This document shows positions 43,518-52,953 of a stretch of 64,000 nucleotides of DNA, piece after piece (position 1 is the stretch's first letter; each line of letters opens with the position of its first letter). Under the pieces are notes generated by a model. That model was not told where the DNA came from and made no database searches. It saw only the letters and a program-made list of their open reading frames with translations. Source of the stretch: Paenacidovorax caeni (lineage in GTDB: Bacteria; Pseudomonadota; Gammaproteobacteria; Burkholderiales; Burkholderiaceae_C); the NCBI RefSeq assembly GCF_001298675.1, contig NZ_CYIG01000007.1, positions 186,001 through 250,000 of the forward strand, given 5' to 3'. The translations under genes were made by a program, and so were the position numbers.

Positions 43518-43549
43518 GGAGTGTCCATTTGTTTAAAAGTGTGAAATTA

Positions 43550-43577
43550 ATTATATAAATGTATGCTTTTCATTCAA
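43550..43577 (-). promoter_or_regulatory. Sigma-70 promoter of the chemoreceptor gene
   Basis: Minus-strand -35 TTGAAT (43577-43572) and perfect -10 TATAAT (43555-43550) are separated by 16 bp, in an unusually AT-rich stretch. Confidence 0.75.
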
Positions 43578-43662
43578 TGGTTAATTTCTATCGACGTGAA
43601 AGCCATTGGCAGCGGGCGTTCGCGGCAACCAGGGTTCACCCGTATGGCGGCTTTTTGGTGCA

Positions 43663-43679
43663 TCTGTATACACTTTTTG
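43663..43679. promoter_or_regulatory. Second GntR-type operator, before the purine permease gene
   Basis: TCTGTATACACTTTTTG; its reverse complement shares AAAAGTGTATACA with the operator at 35731-35746. It lies about 50-65 bp before the permease start codon. Confidence 0.65.
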
Positions 43680-43729
43680 TATGGATTGCGGCGTGCCGGC
43701 CGCGCGAAAAACTGACCCGAGGAAGCCAC

Positions 43730-45216
43730 ATGCCCACGAACGTCCACCCTGTCGATGAACACCTGCCCATGGGGCGGCTGACGGCCCTGGGCCTGCAGCA
43801 TGTGCTCGTGATGTACGCGGGTGCCGTGGCCGTGCCGCTCATCGTCGGCCGGGCGCTGAACCTCACGCCCGACCAGGTGGCCAAGCTCATCTCCGCCGAC
43901 CTGTTCTGCTGTGGTCTGGTCACGCTGATCCAGGCCCTGGGCGCTACGCAGTGGTTCGGCATCAAGCTGCCAGTGATGATGGGCGTGACCTTCGCGGCCG
44001 TGGCGCCCATGGTGTCCATGGCACAGAGCAACGGCGGGCAGGTGGGGGCCGGGCTGATCTTCGGTGCCGTCATCGGTTCGGGGGTGATCTCCATCCTGAT
44101 CGCCCCGGCGGTGAGCCGCATGCTGCGCTTTTTCCCGCCGGTGGTGACCGGCACCATCATCACGGTGATCGGCATCAGCCTGATGCGCGTGGGCATCAAC
44201 TGGATCTTCGGCAACCCCGTGGGCCCGACGGCACCCAGCGTGGTCAACCCCGAGCACCTGAAGTGGCTGGCCGAGGCGCAGGCCATGGCAGGTGCGCCGG
44301 GCTCGTCGCTACCGCCTCTGCCCAAGGGCCTGGCCATCATGCCCACCGTGCCCAACCCGCGTTATGCCGACCTCACGGGCATGGGCATCTCGGCGCTGGT
44401 GCTCCTGTCCATCCTGCTGATTGCCAAGTTCGCCAAGGGCTTCGTGGCCAATATTTCGGTGCTGCTGGGCATCGTCATCGGCGCCGTGGTGGCCACGCTG
44501 ATGGGGCTGATGAACTTTGACAAGGTGAGCAAGGCCGAATGGTTCGACCTGGTGCTGCCGCTGGAAATCGCCATGCCGATCTTCGACCCCATCCTGATCC
44601 TGACCATGACGCTGGTGATGATCGTGGTGATGATCGAGTCCACCGGCATGTTCCTGGCACTGGGCGAGATGACCGAGCGCAAGATCAGCCAGGACGACCT
44701 GACGCGTGGGCTGCGCACCGACGGCCTGGGCACGCTCATCGGCGGCCTGTTCAACACCTTCCCGTACACCAGCTTTTCGCAGAACGTGGGGCTGGTGGCG
44801 GTCACCGGTGTCAAGAGCCGCTTTGTCTGTGTGGCTGGTGGCGTGATCCTGATTGTGCTCGGCGTGCTGCCGAAGATGGCCGCGCTGGTGGAGTCGCTGC
44901 CCACCGTGGTGCTGGGCGGCGCCGGGCTGGTGATGTTTGGCATGGTGGCGGCCACCGGTATCCGCATCCTGGGGGGGTGGACTTCAAGGTCAACCGTTCC
45001 AACGCCATGATCGTGGCCGTGTCCATCGGCATTGGCATGGTGCCGCTGGTGGCGCCGAACTTCCGCCAGTGGATGCCGCATTCCATCCACCCGCTGATCG
45101 AGTCGGGCATCCTGCTGTCGTCGCTCACTGCCGTGCTGCTGAACCTTTTCTTCAACGGTGCCCGTGGCGATGCTGCCAGCGCCGTCGAGGCGGCGCGCCA
45201 GGCGGAAGCGCACTGA
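43730..45216 (+). pseudogene. NCS2 xanthine/uric acid permease, frameshifted in a G-run
   Basis: This nucleobase:cation symporter-2 protein would have about 495 residues and many hydrophobic segments (LQHVLVMYAGAVAVPLIVG, FGIKLPVMMGVTFAAVAPM, NTFPYTSFSQNVGLVAVTGVKSR). These match the XanP/UacT group that imports xanthine or urate. The frame that begins at 43730 ends early, at 45010, after GIRILGGW. A run of seven G at 44971-44977 needs eight to continue into the next frame. That frame reads VDFKVNRSNAMIVAVSIGIGMVPLVAP and runs to a normal C-terminus at 45216. So one G is missing: either a sequencing error in the homopolymer, a real mutation, or a slippery tract. The GntR-type operator upstream ties it to the purine genes. 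Confidence 0.85.
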
Positions 45217-45249
45217 GTCGCACGCCGCAAGGTGCGTTCTATGATGGAG

Positions 45250-45283
45250 GGCTGCCAGCCTGCGCGTTGGCAGCCTTATTTTT
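45250..45283 (+). terminator. Intrinsic terminator between the permease and maeB
   Basis: GGCTGCCA (45250-45257) pairs with TGGCAGCC (45268-45275) around a 10-base loop, then TTATTTTT. It ends only 12 bp before the maeB ATG, so it could also act within the maeB leader. Confidence 0.75.
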
Positions 45284-45295
45284 CTGGACTGTCCC

Positions 45296-47608
45296 ATGAG
45301 CAAAACCCTGTCCGCCGCTGAACAAGCCCTGCGCGAAGCCGCACTCGAATACCACCGCAGCCCCGTCAAGGGCAAGATCGCTGTCATGCCGACCAAGGCG
45401 CTGTCGAACCAGCGCGACCTGTCGCTGGCGTACTCGCCCGGCGTGGCCTACCCGTGCCTGGATATCCAGGCCGACCCTTCCAAGGCCTTTGACTACACCT
45501 CGCGCGGCAACCTGGTCGGCGTCATCACCAACGGCACCGCTGTGCTGGGCCTGGGCGACATCGGCCCGCTGGCCGGCAAGCCGGTGATGGAGGGCAAGGG
45601 CTGCCTGTTCAAGAAGTTCGCCGGCGTGGATGTGTTCGACATCGAACTGGACGCGCGTGACCCCGACAAGATCATCGAGATCGTCGCCAGCCTGGAGCCC
45701 ACGCTGGGCGGCATCAACCTGGAGGACATCAAGGCGCCCGAGTGCTTCTACATCGAGCGCGAACTCTCCAAGCGCATGAACATTCCCGTGTTCCATGACG
45801 ACCAGCACGGCACGGCCATCATCAGCAGCGCCGCGCTGCTCAACGGCCTGGAGCTGGTGGGCAAGCAGATCGGTGATGTGAAGGTGGCCGTCTCGGGCGC
45901 GGGGGCCGCCGCCATTGCCTGCCTGAACGTGATGGTGGGCCTGGGCGTGAAGCGCGAGAACATCTTCGTGTGCGACTCCAAGGGCATCATCTACGAAGGC
46001 CGCCCCGGCGGCTACGACGAGTCCAAGGCGCAATACGCGCAGAAGACCGAGGCGCGCACCCTGGCCGACGCGGTGAACGGTGCCGACGTGTTCCTGGGCT
46101 GCTCGGCCCCCGGCGTGCTCACGGCCGAGATGGTCAAGACCATGGCGGCCAAGCCCATCATCCTGGCGCTGGCCAACCCCGAGCCGGAAATCCGCCCCGA
46201 GCTGGCCAAGGCCGTGCGCCCGGACTGCATCATCGCCACAGGCCGCTCGGACTACCCGAACCAGGTCAACAACGTCCTGTGCTTCCCGTACATCTTCCGT
46301 GGCGCGCTGGACTGCGGCGCCACCAAGATCACCGAGGCCATGAAGCTCGCCTGCGTGCGCCAGATCGCCGCGCTGGCCAAGGAGAACATCAGCGAGGAAG
46401 TGGCCGCCGCCTATGCGGGCAAGGAGCTGTCGTTTGGCCCCGACTACCTGATCCCCACGCCGTTCGACTCGCGCCTGATCCTGAAGATTGCGCCCGCCGT
46501 GGCCCAGGCCGCACTCGAGTCGGGCGTGGCCACGCGCCCCATCACCGACATGGAGGCGTACAAGGAAAGCCTGTCGCGCTACGTGTACCAGACCGGCATG
46601 CTGATGCGCCCAGTCATCAACGCCGCCAAGGCCCTGCCGGCAGAGCAAAAGCGCGTGGCCTACGCCGATGGCGAGGACGAGCGCGCGCTGCGCGCGGCGC
46701 AGATCGCCCTTGACGACGGCATTGCCCGCCCCATCCTGATCGGCCGCCCCGCCGTGATCCAGGCGCGCATCGAAAAAGCGGGCCTGCGCATGCAGCCGGG
46801 CAAGGACGTGGAGATTTGCGACCCGTCCGATGACCCGCGCTTCCGCCAGTACTGGGAGCACTACCACCAGCTCATGAAGCGCGACGGCGCCACGCCCGAG
46901 GTGGCGAAGGCGGCGGTGCGCCGCTCCAACACCATCATCGCCTCGCTGATGGTCAAGCTCGGCGATGCCGACGCCATGATCTGTGGCCTGGTGGGCACCT
47001 ACGAGACGCACCTGGAGCGCATCCACAGCATCCTCGGGCGCGAGCCTGGCGCAGCCCAGTACGCAGCGCTGAATGCGCTCATGACCAACCAGGGCACGCT
47101 GTTCATCGCTGACACTTACGTGAACGAGAACCCTTCGGCGCAGGAGCTGGCCGACATCGCCTGGGCGGCGGTGCAGGAAGTGCGCCGCTTCGGCATTCCG
47201 CCCAAGGTGGCGTTCCTGTCGCACTCCAGCTACGGTTCGTCCAAGCGTGCCTCGGCGCGCAAGATGCGCGAGGCGCGTGACCTGTTCGTGGCGCGCCACC
47301 CCGAGATCGAGTGCGACGGCGAGCTGCACGGCGATGCAGCGCTGGAGCCCAACCTGCGCAACGCCTACCTCACCGACTCGACCCTCACCGGCTCGGCCAA
47401 CCTGCTGATCTGCCCGAATCTGGACGCGGCGAACATCCTCTACAACGTGCTCAAGACCACCACCAGCGGCGGCGTGACCGTGGGGCCGATTCTCATGGGC
47501 GTGGCGGGCACGGCCTACATCCTGACGCCGGCCTCCACCGTGCGCCGGGTGCTCAACATGACGGCCCTGGCCGTGGCCAGCAGCGCCGCGCGGCGCAGCA
47601 ACGGCTGA
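45296..47608 (+). CDS. maeB: NADP-dependent malic enzyme with phosphotransacetylase-like domain
   Basis: This 770-residue enzyme decarboxylates malate to pyruvate and makes NADPH. The malic enzyme part (about 1-430) shows [61 protein letters not shown] and the nucleotide motif [18 protein letters not shown]. The C-terminal part (about 440-760) is related to phosphotransacetylase, an arrangement typical of MaeB. That domain usually binds acetyl-CoA as a regulator and lacks transferase activity. It is a single gene between two intrinsic terminators. Confidence 0.96.
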   Translation: MSKTLSAAEQALREAALEYHRSPVKGKIAVMPTKALSNQRDLSLAYSPGVAYPCLDIQADPSKAFDYTSRGNLVGVITNGTAVLGLGDIGPLAGKPVMEGKGCLFKKFAGVDVFDIELDARDPDKIIEIVASLEPTLGGINLEDIKAPECFYIERELSKRMNIPVFHDDQHGTAIISSAALLNGLELVGKQIGDVKVAVSGAGAAAIACLNVMVGLGVKRENIFVCDSKGIIYEGRPGGYDESKAQYAQKTEARTLADAVNGADVFLGCSAPGVLTAEMVKTMAAKPIILALANPEPEIRPELAKAVRPDCIIATGRSDYPNQVNNVLCFPYIFRGALDCGATKITEAMKLACVRQIAALAKENISEEVAAAYAGKELSFGPDYLIPTPFDSRLILKIAPAVAQAALESGVATRPITDMEAYKESLSRYVYQTGMLMRPVINAAKALPAEQKRVAYADGEDERALRAAQIALDDGIARPILIGRPAVIQARIEKAGLRMQPGKDVEICDPSDDPRFRQYWEHYHQLMKRDGATPEVAKAAVRRSNTIIASLMVKLGDADAMICGLVGTYETHLERIHSILGREPGAAQYAALNALMTNQGTLFIADTYVNENPSAQELADIAWAAVQEVRRFGIPPKVAFLSHSSYGSSKRASARKMREARDLFVARHPEIECDGELHGDAALEPNLRNAYLTDSTLTGSANLLICPNLDAANILYNVLKTTTSGGVTVGPILMGVAGTAYILTPASTVRRVLNMTALAVASSAARRSNG

Positions 47609-47633
47609 ACGCCCTAGCGTCTGGCGTGCAAAG

Positions 47634-47669
47634 CCCCATCCGCCCGTTCAGGGTGCATGGGGTTTTTTT
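47634..47669 (+). terminator. Rho-independent terminator after maeB
   Basis: CCCCAT (47634-47639) pairs with ATGGGG (47657-47662), with a further inner CCC/GGG pairing, followed by seven T (47663-47669). Confidence 0.85.
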
Positions 47670-47673
47670 ATGC

Positions 47674-47725
47674 CAAATCGGGCTGCAACGCTTTCCCAGA
47701 AAGCGCTAGCAGCTCTTTAATTGAT
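47674..47725. repeat. Dispersed palindromic repeat, copy 11
   Basis: CAAATCGGGCTGCAACGCTT then AAGCGCTAGCAGCTCTTTAA and TTGATAG. It lies between maeB and the MFS gene, outside both coding regions. Confidence 0.72.
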
Positions 47726-47787
47726 AGCAAATGGTGTGTTGCGTGGGGTGCCGTATGCCGTATGCCGTGCGGCTCGCAGGGGGCGCG

Positions 47788-48972
47788 TCAGCCGCGCACC
47801 GGGGCGCGTCGCTGCAGCGCTGCCGAGGCGGCGAAAACGGCCAGCCCGCCCAGCGCCAGCGCCACCCCGACCCAGCCGGTGGACGCCCAGCCCCAGCCCC
47901 ATAGCACGGCCATGCCGCCAAGCCATGCGCCCAGGGCGTTGGCGGCGTTGAAGGCCGAGTGGTTGAGTGCGGCGGCCAGGGTCTGGGCCTCGCCCGCCAC
48001 GTCCATCAGGCGCACCTGCAGCGCCGGGCCCAGGGCGCCGAGTGTGCCCACCAGGAAGGTGCCTGCCACGGCCAGCGGCAGCACCGGCACCGTGAGCGCG
48101 AACAGCGCCAGCACGGCCGCGCCCCACAGCAAAATACCGGCAATGGTGGCCATGAGGTGCCGGTCGACGAACTTCGGGCCGATCCAGTTGCCCGCCACCA
48201 TGCCCAGCCCGAACAGCGCCAGCACGAACGGCAGGCCCTGGGGCGGCAGATGCGCCACTTCCAGCATCGTCGGCTTGATGTAGCTGAACACCGAGAACAG
48301 CCCGCCAAAGCCCACCGCCCCCACGCCGAGCGTGAGCCACACCTGCGGCTGGCGCAGCGCCTGCAGCTCGCGCCACGGGCTGGCCGCTGCCGGGGCGGGT
48401 TCGTGGGGCACGTGGCGGTGCACCAGCCACACCGTCAGCAGGCCGATGGCGCCCACCAGCGCGAAAGCCGCGCGCCAGCCCAGGGCCTCGCCCATCCAGG
48501 CCGACAGTGGCACCCCCACCACCACGGCCACGGTGAGCCCCATCATGATCTGCCCCACGGCGGCGGCACGTCGCCCGGGCGGCGCCAGCCCTGCCGCCAC
48601 CAGCGCGGCAACGCCGAAATAGGTGCCGTGCGGCAGCCCGGTGACGAAGCGCAGCAGGTTCAGCGACAGGTAGCCCGGTGCCAGTGCGCTGGCGAAGTTG
48701 CCCAGCGCAAAAAACAGCATCAGCGCCATGAGCAATGCGCGCCGTGGCAGGCGTGCGCCCAGCACCGCCAGCACGGGCGCACCGACCACCACGCCAAGCG
48801 CGTAGGCACTGATGACATGGCCCGCTGTGGGGATCGACACGCCCAGGTCGGCCGCCACCTCGGGCAGCAGGCCCATGATGGCGAACTCACCCGTGCCGAT
48901 GCCGAAGCCGCCCACGGCCAGCGCCAGGACGGCGGCGGTGGAAGAGGGCGCGCGGGGGCAGTCTGAAGGCAT
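47788..48972 (-). CDS. MFS transporter, DHA1 family (AraJ/YdhP-like)
   Basis: This 394-residue inner-membrane carrier has about twelve hydrophobic segments. It starts with the MFS pattern ALAVGGFGIGTGEFAIMGLLPEVAADLGVSIPTAGHVISAYALGVVVGAPVLAVLGARLPRRALL at residues about 14-78, including the loop motif between helices 2 and 3. GEFAIMGLLP is typical of the DHA1 sugar/drug efflux proteins AraJ and YdhP. The substrate cannot be inferred. The ATG at 48972 (MPSDCPRAPSS) is preferred; a longer frame starts within a dispersed repeat. It is transcribed away from accD's terminator and is not in an obvious operon. Confidence 0.85.
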   Translation of the reverse strand: MPSDCPRAPSSTAAVLALAVGGFGIGTGEFAIMGLLPEVAADLGVSIPTAGHVISAYALGVVVGAPVLAVLGARLPRRALLMALMLFFALGNFASALAPGYLSLNLLRFVTGLPHGTYFGVAALVAAGLAPPGRRAAAVGQIMMGLTVAVVVGVPLSAWMGEALGWRAAFALVGAIGLLTVWLVHRHVPHEPAPAAASPWRELQALRQPQVWLTLGVGAVGFGGLFSVFSYIKPTMLEVAHLPPQGLPFVLALFGLGMVAGNWIGPKFVDRHLMATIAGILLWGAAVLALFALTVPVLPLAVAGTFLVGTLGALGPALQVRLMDVAGEAQTLAAALNHSAFNAANALGAWLGGMAVLWGWGWASTGWVGVALALGGLAVFAASAALQRRAPVRG

Positions 48973-48980
48973 TGGTGAAA

Positions 48981-49036
48981 TATGAAAAAAACAGCTCCAG
49001 GCCTTATCTGGCAAGAGCGAGGTGCTATGAAAAAAG
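48981..49036. repeat. Dispersed palindromic repeat, copy 12
   Basis: TATGAAAAAAACAGCTCCAG, GCCTTATCTGGCAAGAGCG, then AGGTGCTATGAAAAAAG. The central inverted pairs are weaker than in other copies. It lies between accD and the MFS gene. Confidence 0.6.
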
Positions 49037-49056
49037 AAAACCGCCTTGCGGCGGTT
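49030..49056 (-). terminator. Rho-independent terminator after accD
   Basis: AACCGCC (49039-49045) and GGCGGTT (49050-49056) form a 7-bp stem with a TTGC loop; on the minus strand TTTTCTTTTTT follows. It closes the trp-accD transcript and abuts a dispersed repeat. Confidence 0.87.
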
Positions 49057-49076
49057 GACGGGGGGCGTGGGGGCGT

Positions 49077-49949
49077 TCAGGCCACCGCGTCGGCCGGCAG
49101 GCGCTGCAGCATGGCCAGGCTGCGGGCGATGGTGTCGCGCAGCTCGCGGCGGTCGCAGATCAGGTCCACGGCGCCCTTGGCCTGCAGGAACTCGGCGCGC
49201 TGGAAACCCTCGGGCAGCGTCACGCGCACCGTGGATTCGATCACGCGCGGGCCGGCGAAGCCGATCAGCGCCTTGGGCTCGGCGATCACCATGTCGCCCA
49301 CGAAAGCGAAGCCCGCGCTCACGCCGCCCATGGTCGGGTCGGTGAGCACGCTGATGTAGGGCAGGCCTTTCTTCGCGAGGCGCGTGAGCGCGGCATTGGT
49401 TTTGGCCATTTGCATCAGCGAGAACAGGCCTTCTTGCATGCGCGCGCCACCGGTGGCCGTGAAGCAGATGAAGGGCACCTTCTGCTCGATGGCCGCTTCG
49501 ACGCCGCGCACGAAGCGCTCACCCACCACGGAGCCCATGGACCCGCCCATGAAGTCGAATTCGAAGCAGGCCGCCACGACGTTGATGCTTTTCACGGCAC
49601 CGCCCATGACGATCAGCGCATCGGTCTCGCCCGTATGCTCCAGCGCTTCCTTGAGCCGCTCGGGGTACTTGCGGCTGTCCTTGAACTTCAGTGCGTCGAC
49701 GGGAATGACTTCCTGGCCGATCTCGTAGCGGCCTTCGTTGTCCAGGAAGGCGTTGAGCCGCGCACGCGCACCGATACGGTGGTGGTGTGCGCAGTGCGGG
49801 CAGACGTTCTGGTTGTGCTCCAGGTCGTTCTTGTAGAGCACGGTCTCGCAGCTCGGGCACTTGATCCACAGGCCCTCGGGCATCTGGCGCCGCTCGGCGG
49901 GATCGGTTTGCTGGATTTTGGCAGGCAGGAGTTTTTCGAGCCAGGACAT
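49077..49949 (-). CDS. accD: Acetyl-CoA carboxylase carboxyltransferase subunit beta
   Basis: This 290-residue subunit with AccA transfers carboxyl from carboxybiotin to acetyl-CoA, the first step of fatty acid synthesis. The N-terminal zinc ribbon has CPSC and CPHC ([31 protein letters not shown]). The crotonase-like core includes [45 protein letters not shown] and [26 protein letters not shown] lies before the ATG at 49949. It follows trpA after a 175-bp gap containing a hairpin-rich element. Confidence 0.97.
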   Translation of the reverse strand: MSWLEKLLPAKIQQTDPAERRQMPEGLWIKCPSCETVLYKNDLEHNQNVCPHCAHHHRIGARARLNAFLDNEGRYEIGQEVIPVDALKFKDSRKYPERLKEALEHTGETDALIVMGGAVKSINVVAACFEFDFMGGSMGSVVGERFVRGVEAAIEQKVPFICFTATGGARMQEGLFSLMQMAKTNAALTRLAKKGLPYISVLTDPTMGGVSAGFAFVGDMVIAEPKALIGFAGPRVIESTVRVTLPEGFQRAEFLQAKGAVDLICDRRELRDTIARSLAMLQRLPADAVA

Positions 49950-50040
49950 GGGTGTTCCTTCTGTGAATTTGCCAGGCTGTACGCGCAGCCTATGAAACTG
50001 GCACGGCCCAGGCCAGTGGCCGCCGTGCAAGGGCCGCCCC

Positions 50041-50113
50041 GCCGCACTGGCGGCGTCCCCCTTCCCGCGCGCAGCGCGAGAGAAGGGGGAAGCGGCGCAG
50101 CCGCTCAGGGGGT
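50041..50113. repeat. Hairpin-rich GC element between trpA and accD
   Basis: CCCCCTTC at 50057-50064 pairs with GAAGGGGG further on (about 50082-50089), with an inner CGCGC/GCGCG pairing. A second segment GCGGCGCAGCCGC follows, then AGGGGG. I recall similar intergenic elements in Comamonadaceae genomes, but this is the only copy seen here. Confidence 0.6.
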
Positions 50114-50124
50114 TGCATTCTTGA

Positions 50125-50934
50125 TTATGCGTCGAGCGCCTTGCGCACGCCGCGCAGGAAGTCCACGGTGACGGCGACCACCTTTTCGTGCGGCTGGTCC
50201 TCGATCAGCTGGATGATGCGGCTGCCGATGACCACCGCGTCGGCCACCTTGCCAATGGCCTGCGCCGTGGCCGCATCGCGGATGCCGAAGCCCACACCCA
50301 CGGGAATGTGCACGTGCTTGCGGATGGTGGGCAGCATGGCTTCCACCGCCGCCGTGTCGAGCGCGCCGGAGCCTGTCACGCCCTTGAGCGAGACGTAGTA
50401 CACGTAGCCGCTGGCCACGCGCGCCACCTGCTGCATGCGCTCCTCTGTGCTGGTGGGGGCGAGCAGGAAGATCAAGTCCATGTCGTGCGCACGCAGCGCA
50501 GCGGCGAAGTCCTCGCACTCCTCGGGCGGGTAGTCCACGACAAGCACGCCATCCACGCCAGCTGCTGCGGCGTCACGCACAAAGGCGCCAGCGCCGTGGA
50601 TTTGGTCGTAGCGCTCGACCGGGTTGGCGTAGCCCATCAGTACCACCGGGGTGGTCTGGTTGCGCTGGCGGAACTGGCGCACCATCTCCAGCACCTGGGC
50701 CGTGCCGATGCCCAGTGACAGGGCCTTTTCGCCCGCCTTCTGGATGACTGGGCCGTCGGCCATGGGGTCGGAAAAGGGTACACCGAGTTCAATGACGTCG
50801 GCCCCGGCCTCGACCATGCCGTGCATGAGTGCGGGGGTGATGTCGGCGAACGGGAAACCGGCGGTGACGTAGGGGATCAGGGCTTTGCGGCCTTTTTCCT
50901 GCAACTGGCTAAAAGTGGTGGCGATGCGGCTCAT
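50125..50934 (-). CDS. trpA: Tryptophan synthase alpha chain
   Basis: This 269-residue TIM barrel cleaves indole-3-glycerol phosphate to indole, which passes through a tunnel to TrpB. Catalytic residues are in [21 protein letters not shown] (Glu and Asp) and the family motifs [25 protein letters not shown] and [14 protein letters not shown] are present. Its ATG overlaps the trpB stop by 4 bp. Confidence 0.97.
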   Translation of the reverse strand: MSRIATTFSQLQEKGRKALIPYVTAGFPFADITPALMHGMVEAGADVIELGVPFSDPMADGPVIQKAGEKALSLGIGTAQVLEMVRQFRQRNQTTPVVLMGYANPVERYDQIHGAGAFVRDAAAAGVDGVLVVDYPPEECEDFAAALRAHDMDLIFLLAPTSTEERMQQVARVASGYVYYVSLKGVTGSGALDTAAVEAMLPTIRKHVHIPVGVGFGIRDAATAQAIGKVADAVVIGSRIIQLIEDQPHEKVVAVTVDFLRGVRKALDA

Positions 50935-52211
50935 GGCTTGGCTCCGTGTGCGCCGAGGGGGCTGGGCGCGCCTTTGACGGCGAGGCCCCGGGTCGAGGGG
51001 CGGTCGTAGAAATCCACGCCCGAGAGGTCGGCCACGGTGCCGATGTCCTTGTCGCCACGGCCCGAGAGGTTGACCAGGATGGACTGGTCCGGGCGCATCT
51101 CCTTGGCCAGCTTCATGGCGTAGGCGAAGGCGTGGCTGGATTCGAGCGCGGGGATGATGCCTTCGGTGCGGCACAGGTGGTGGAAGGCCTCCAGCGCTTC
51201 GCTGTCGGTGATGCCCACGTACTGCGCGCGGCCGATCTCCTGCAGCCAGGCGTGCTCGGGGCCGACACCAGGGTAGTCCAGGCCGGCACTGATGCTGTGC
51301 GTTTCGGTGATCTGGCCGTTCTCGTTTTGCAGGATGAAGGTGCGGTTGCCGTGCAGCACGCCGCTGGAGCCGCGTTGCAGGCTGGCCGAGTGCTTGCCGC
51401 TGTCCAGGCCCTCGCCAGCCGCCTCCACGCCGATCAGGCGCGTGTTGGTATGGTCGATGTAGGGGTAGAAGATGCCCATGGCGTTGCTACCACCGCCGAC
51501 GCAGGCGACCACGGCATCAGGCTGGTGGCCGGGGCCGAGGAACTCGGGCATCTGCACCAGGCACTCTTCACCGATCACCTTCTGGAAGTCCCGCACCATC
51601 ATGGGATAGGGGTGCGGGCCGGCCACGGTGCCGATGATGTAGAAGGTGTTGTCCACATTGGCCACCCAGTCGCGCATGGCTTCGTTGAGCGCGTCTTTCA
51701 GCGTCTTGCTGCCCGACTCCACCGGCACCACGGTGGCGCCCAGCAGCTTCATGCGGAACACATTGGGGCTTTGGCGCTTCACGTCCTCAGCACCCATGTA
51801 GACGATGCATTCCAGGCCGTAGCGCGCGCAGATCGTGGCCGTGGCTACGCCGTGCTGGCCGGCGCCGGTCTCGGCAATGATGCGCGGTTTGCCCATGCGC
51901 TTGGCGAGCATGGCCTGGCCGATCACGTTGTTGATCTTGTGCGCGCCGGTGTGGTTCAGGTCTTCGCGCTTGAGGTAGATCTGCGCGCCGCCCAGCTCGC
52001 GGCTGGTGCGGGCGGCATGGTAAACGGGCGAAGGGCGGCCCACGAAGTGGGCCAGCTCCGAGCGGAATTCGGCTTGGAAATCCGGGTCGTTCTGGTAGCG
52101 TGCATAGGCCTCGCGCAGCTCGGTCAGGGCGTGGGTCAGTGTTTCGCTGGCGAAGCTGCCGCCGTAGGGACCGAAGTGGCCGCGTGCGTCAGGTTGTTGG
52201 TAGGTAGACAT
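50931..52211 (-). CDS. trpB: Tryptophan synthase beta chain
   Basis: This 426-residue PLP enzyme joins indole and serine. The PLP lysine is in [42 protein letters not shown] and [11 protein letters not shown] are the other family signatures. The ATG at 52211 starts [18 protein letters not shown], and the trpF reading frame overlaps it by 23 bp. It is coupled to trpA downstream. Confidence 0.97.
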   Translation of the reverse strand: MSTYQQPDARGHFGPYGGSFASETLTHALTELREAYARYQNDPDFQAEFRSELAHFVGRPSPVYHAARTSRELGGAQIYLKREDLNHTGAHKINNVIGQAMLAKRMGKPRIIAETGAGQHGVATATICARYGLECIVYMGAEDVKRQSPNVFRMKLLGATVVPVESGSKTLKDALNEAMRDWVANVDNTFYIIGTVAGPHPYPMMVRDFQKVIGEECLVQMPEFLGPGHQPDAVVACVGGGSNAMGIFYPYIDHTNTRLIGVEAAGEGLDSGKHSASLQRGSSGVLHGNRTFILQNENGQITETHSISAGLDYPGVGPEHAWLQEIGRAQYVGITDSEALEAFHHLCRTEGIIPALESSHAFAYAMKLAKEMRPDQSILVNLSGRGDKDIGTVADLSGVDFYDRPSTRGLAVKGAPSPLGAHGAKP

Positions 52212-52953
52212 GGGTGTTCTTTGCAAGGTGGGCGTCGGCCGCACGCACGGCGGCAACGAAGCGGTGGATCTTGTCGGCGTCTTTGATGCCCTTGAGCGGT
52301 TGGCCGCTGGGGCCGTCCTGCTCTACGCCGGAGCTGACGTCAACGGCCAGCGTGCGGCAGCGCGGGCGCACTTGCAAAATGCCATCGGTCACGTTTGCAG
52401 GCGTGAGTCCACCAGACAAAACGAGGTGACAGTTGACGCTTGGTGGTAGGAGTGACCAATCGAATGCCTTGCCGCCGCCGCCATACCCGTCGACATGGGC
52501 GTCGACCAGGATGGCCTGGGCTTGTGAAAAATCGTGTGCGTATTTTACGAGGTCGAAGTCAGCCGCCCCGGCGCCGAGGGGTATGCGTGCTGCGCGCATC
52601 CATGGGCGCGCGCCCTGGCCGCTGGCCGCCCAGCAGTCGGCGGGTGATTCATCTCCATGAAATTGGGCGATGGCCCCCGCCACACAAGCGCTAGAAGCTA
52701 TCACATTGCTAGCGTGTTCGTTCACGAAGAGCAGCACGGGGGTGACGAAGGGAGGGAGGCGCCGCGCCAGTTCTGCAGCCCGCTGCGGCGTGACGGCACG
52801 CGGGCTCCTGGCGTAGAGCACGAAGCCGATGGCGTCTGCACCGGCGGCGACAGCGGCGTCTACGTCCTGCTCACGCGTCAGGCCGCAGATTTTGATGCGT
52901 GTGCGGGTGAGGGAGATGGGGGGGGAGGGGATGCTGGGGGCGGGGCTGCTCAT
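52189..52953 (-). CDS. trpF: Phosphoribosylanthranilate isomerase
   Basis: This 254-residue TIM barrel is the third step of tryptophan synthesis. [27 protein letters not shown] carries the catalytic Cys, and [20 protein letters not shown] the catalytic Asp; [10 protein letters not shown] and [12 protein letters not shown] bind phosphate. It is longer than the usual 200-210 residues. The extra length is a loose N-terminus, a stretch near residues 83-90 (NVIASSAC) that comes from a half copy of the dispersed repeat, and a tail that overlaps trpB. The core motifs are intact, so it should be functional. The ATG at 52953 overlaps the truA stop by 4 bp. Confidence 0.93.
   Translation of the reverse strand: MSSPAPSIPSPPISLTRTRIKICGLTREQDVDAAVAAGADAIGFVLYARSPRAVTPQRAAELARRLPPFVTPVLLFVNEHASNVIASSACVAGAIAQFHGDESPADCWAASGQGARPWMRAARIPLGAGAADFDLVKYAHDFSQAQAILVDAHVDGYGGGGKAFDWSLLPPSVNCHLVLSGGLTPANVTDGILQVRPRCRTLAVDVSSGVEQDGPSGQPLKGIKDADKIHRFVAAVRAADAHLAKNTHVYLPTT
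52684..52707. repeat. Dispersed palindromic repeat, copy 13, half copy inside trpF
   Basis: CAAGCGCTAGAAGCTATCAC plus ATTG closely matches one arm of the repeat (compare CAAGCGCTAGCAGCTATCAA). The other arm is not visible. It is in frame within trpF. Confidence 0.6.

Noticed and set aside
47741-47770. Short tandem GCCGTAT units after the repeat near the MFS gene
   Set aside because: Only two to three imperfect units; too short to call a satellite or CRISPR-like array.
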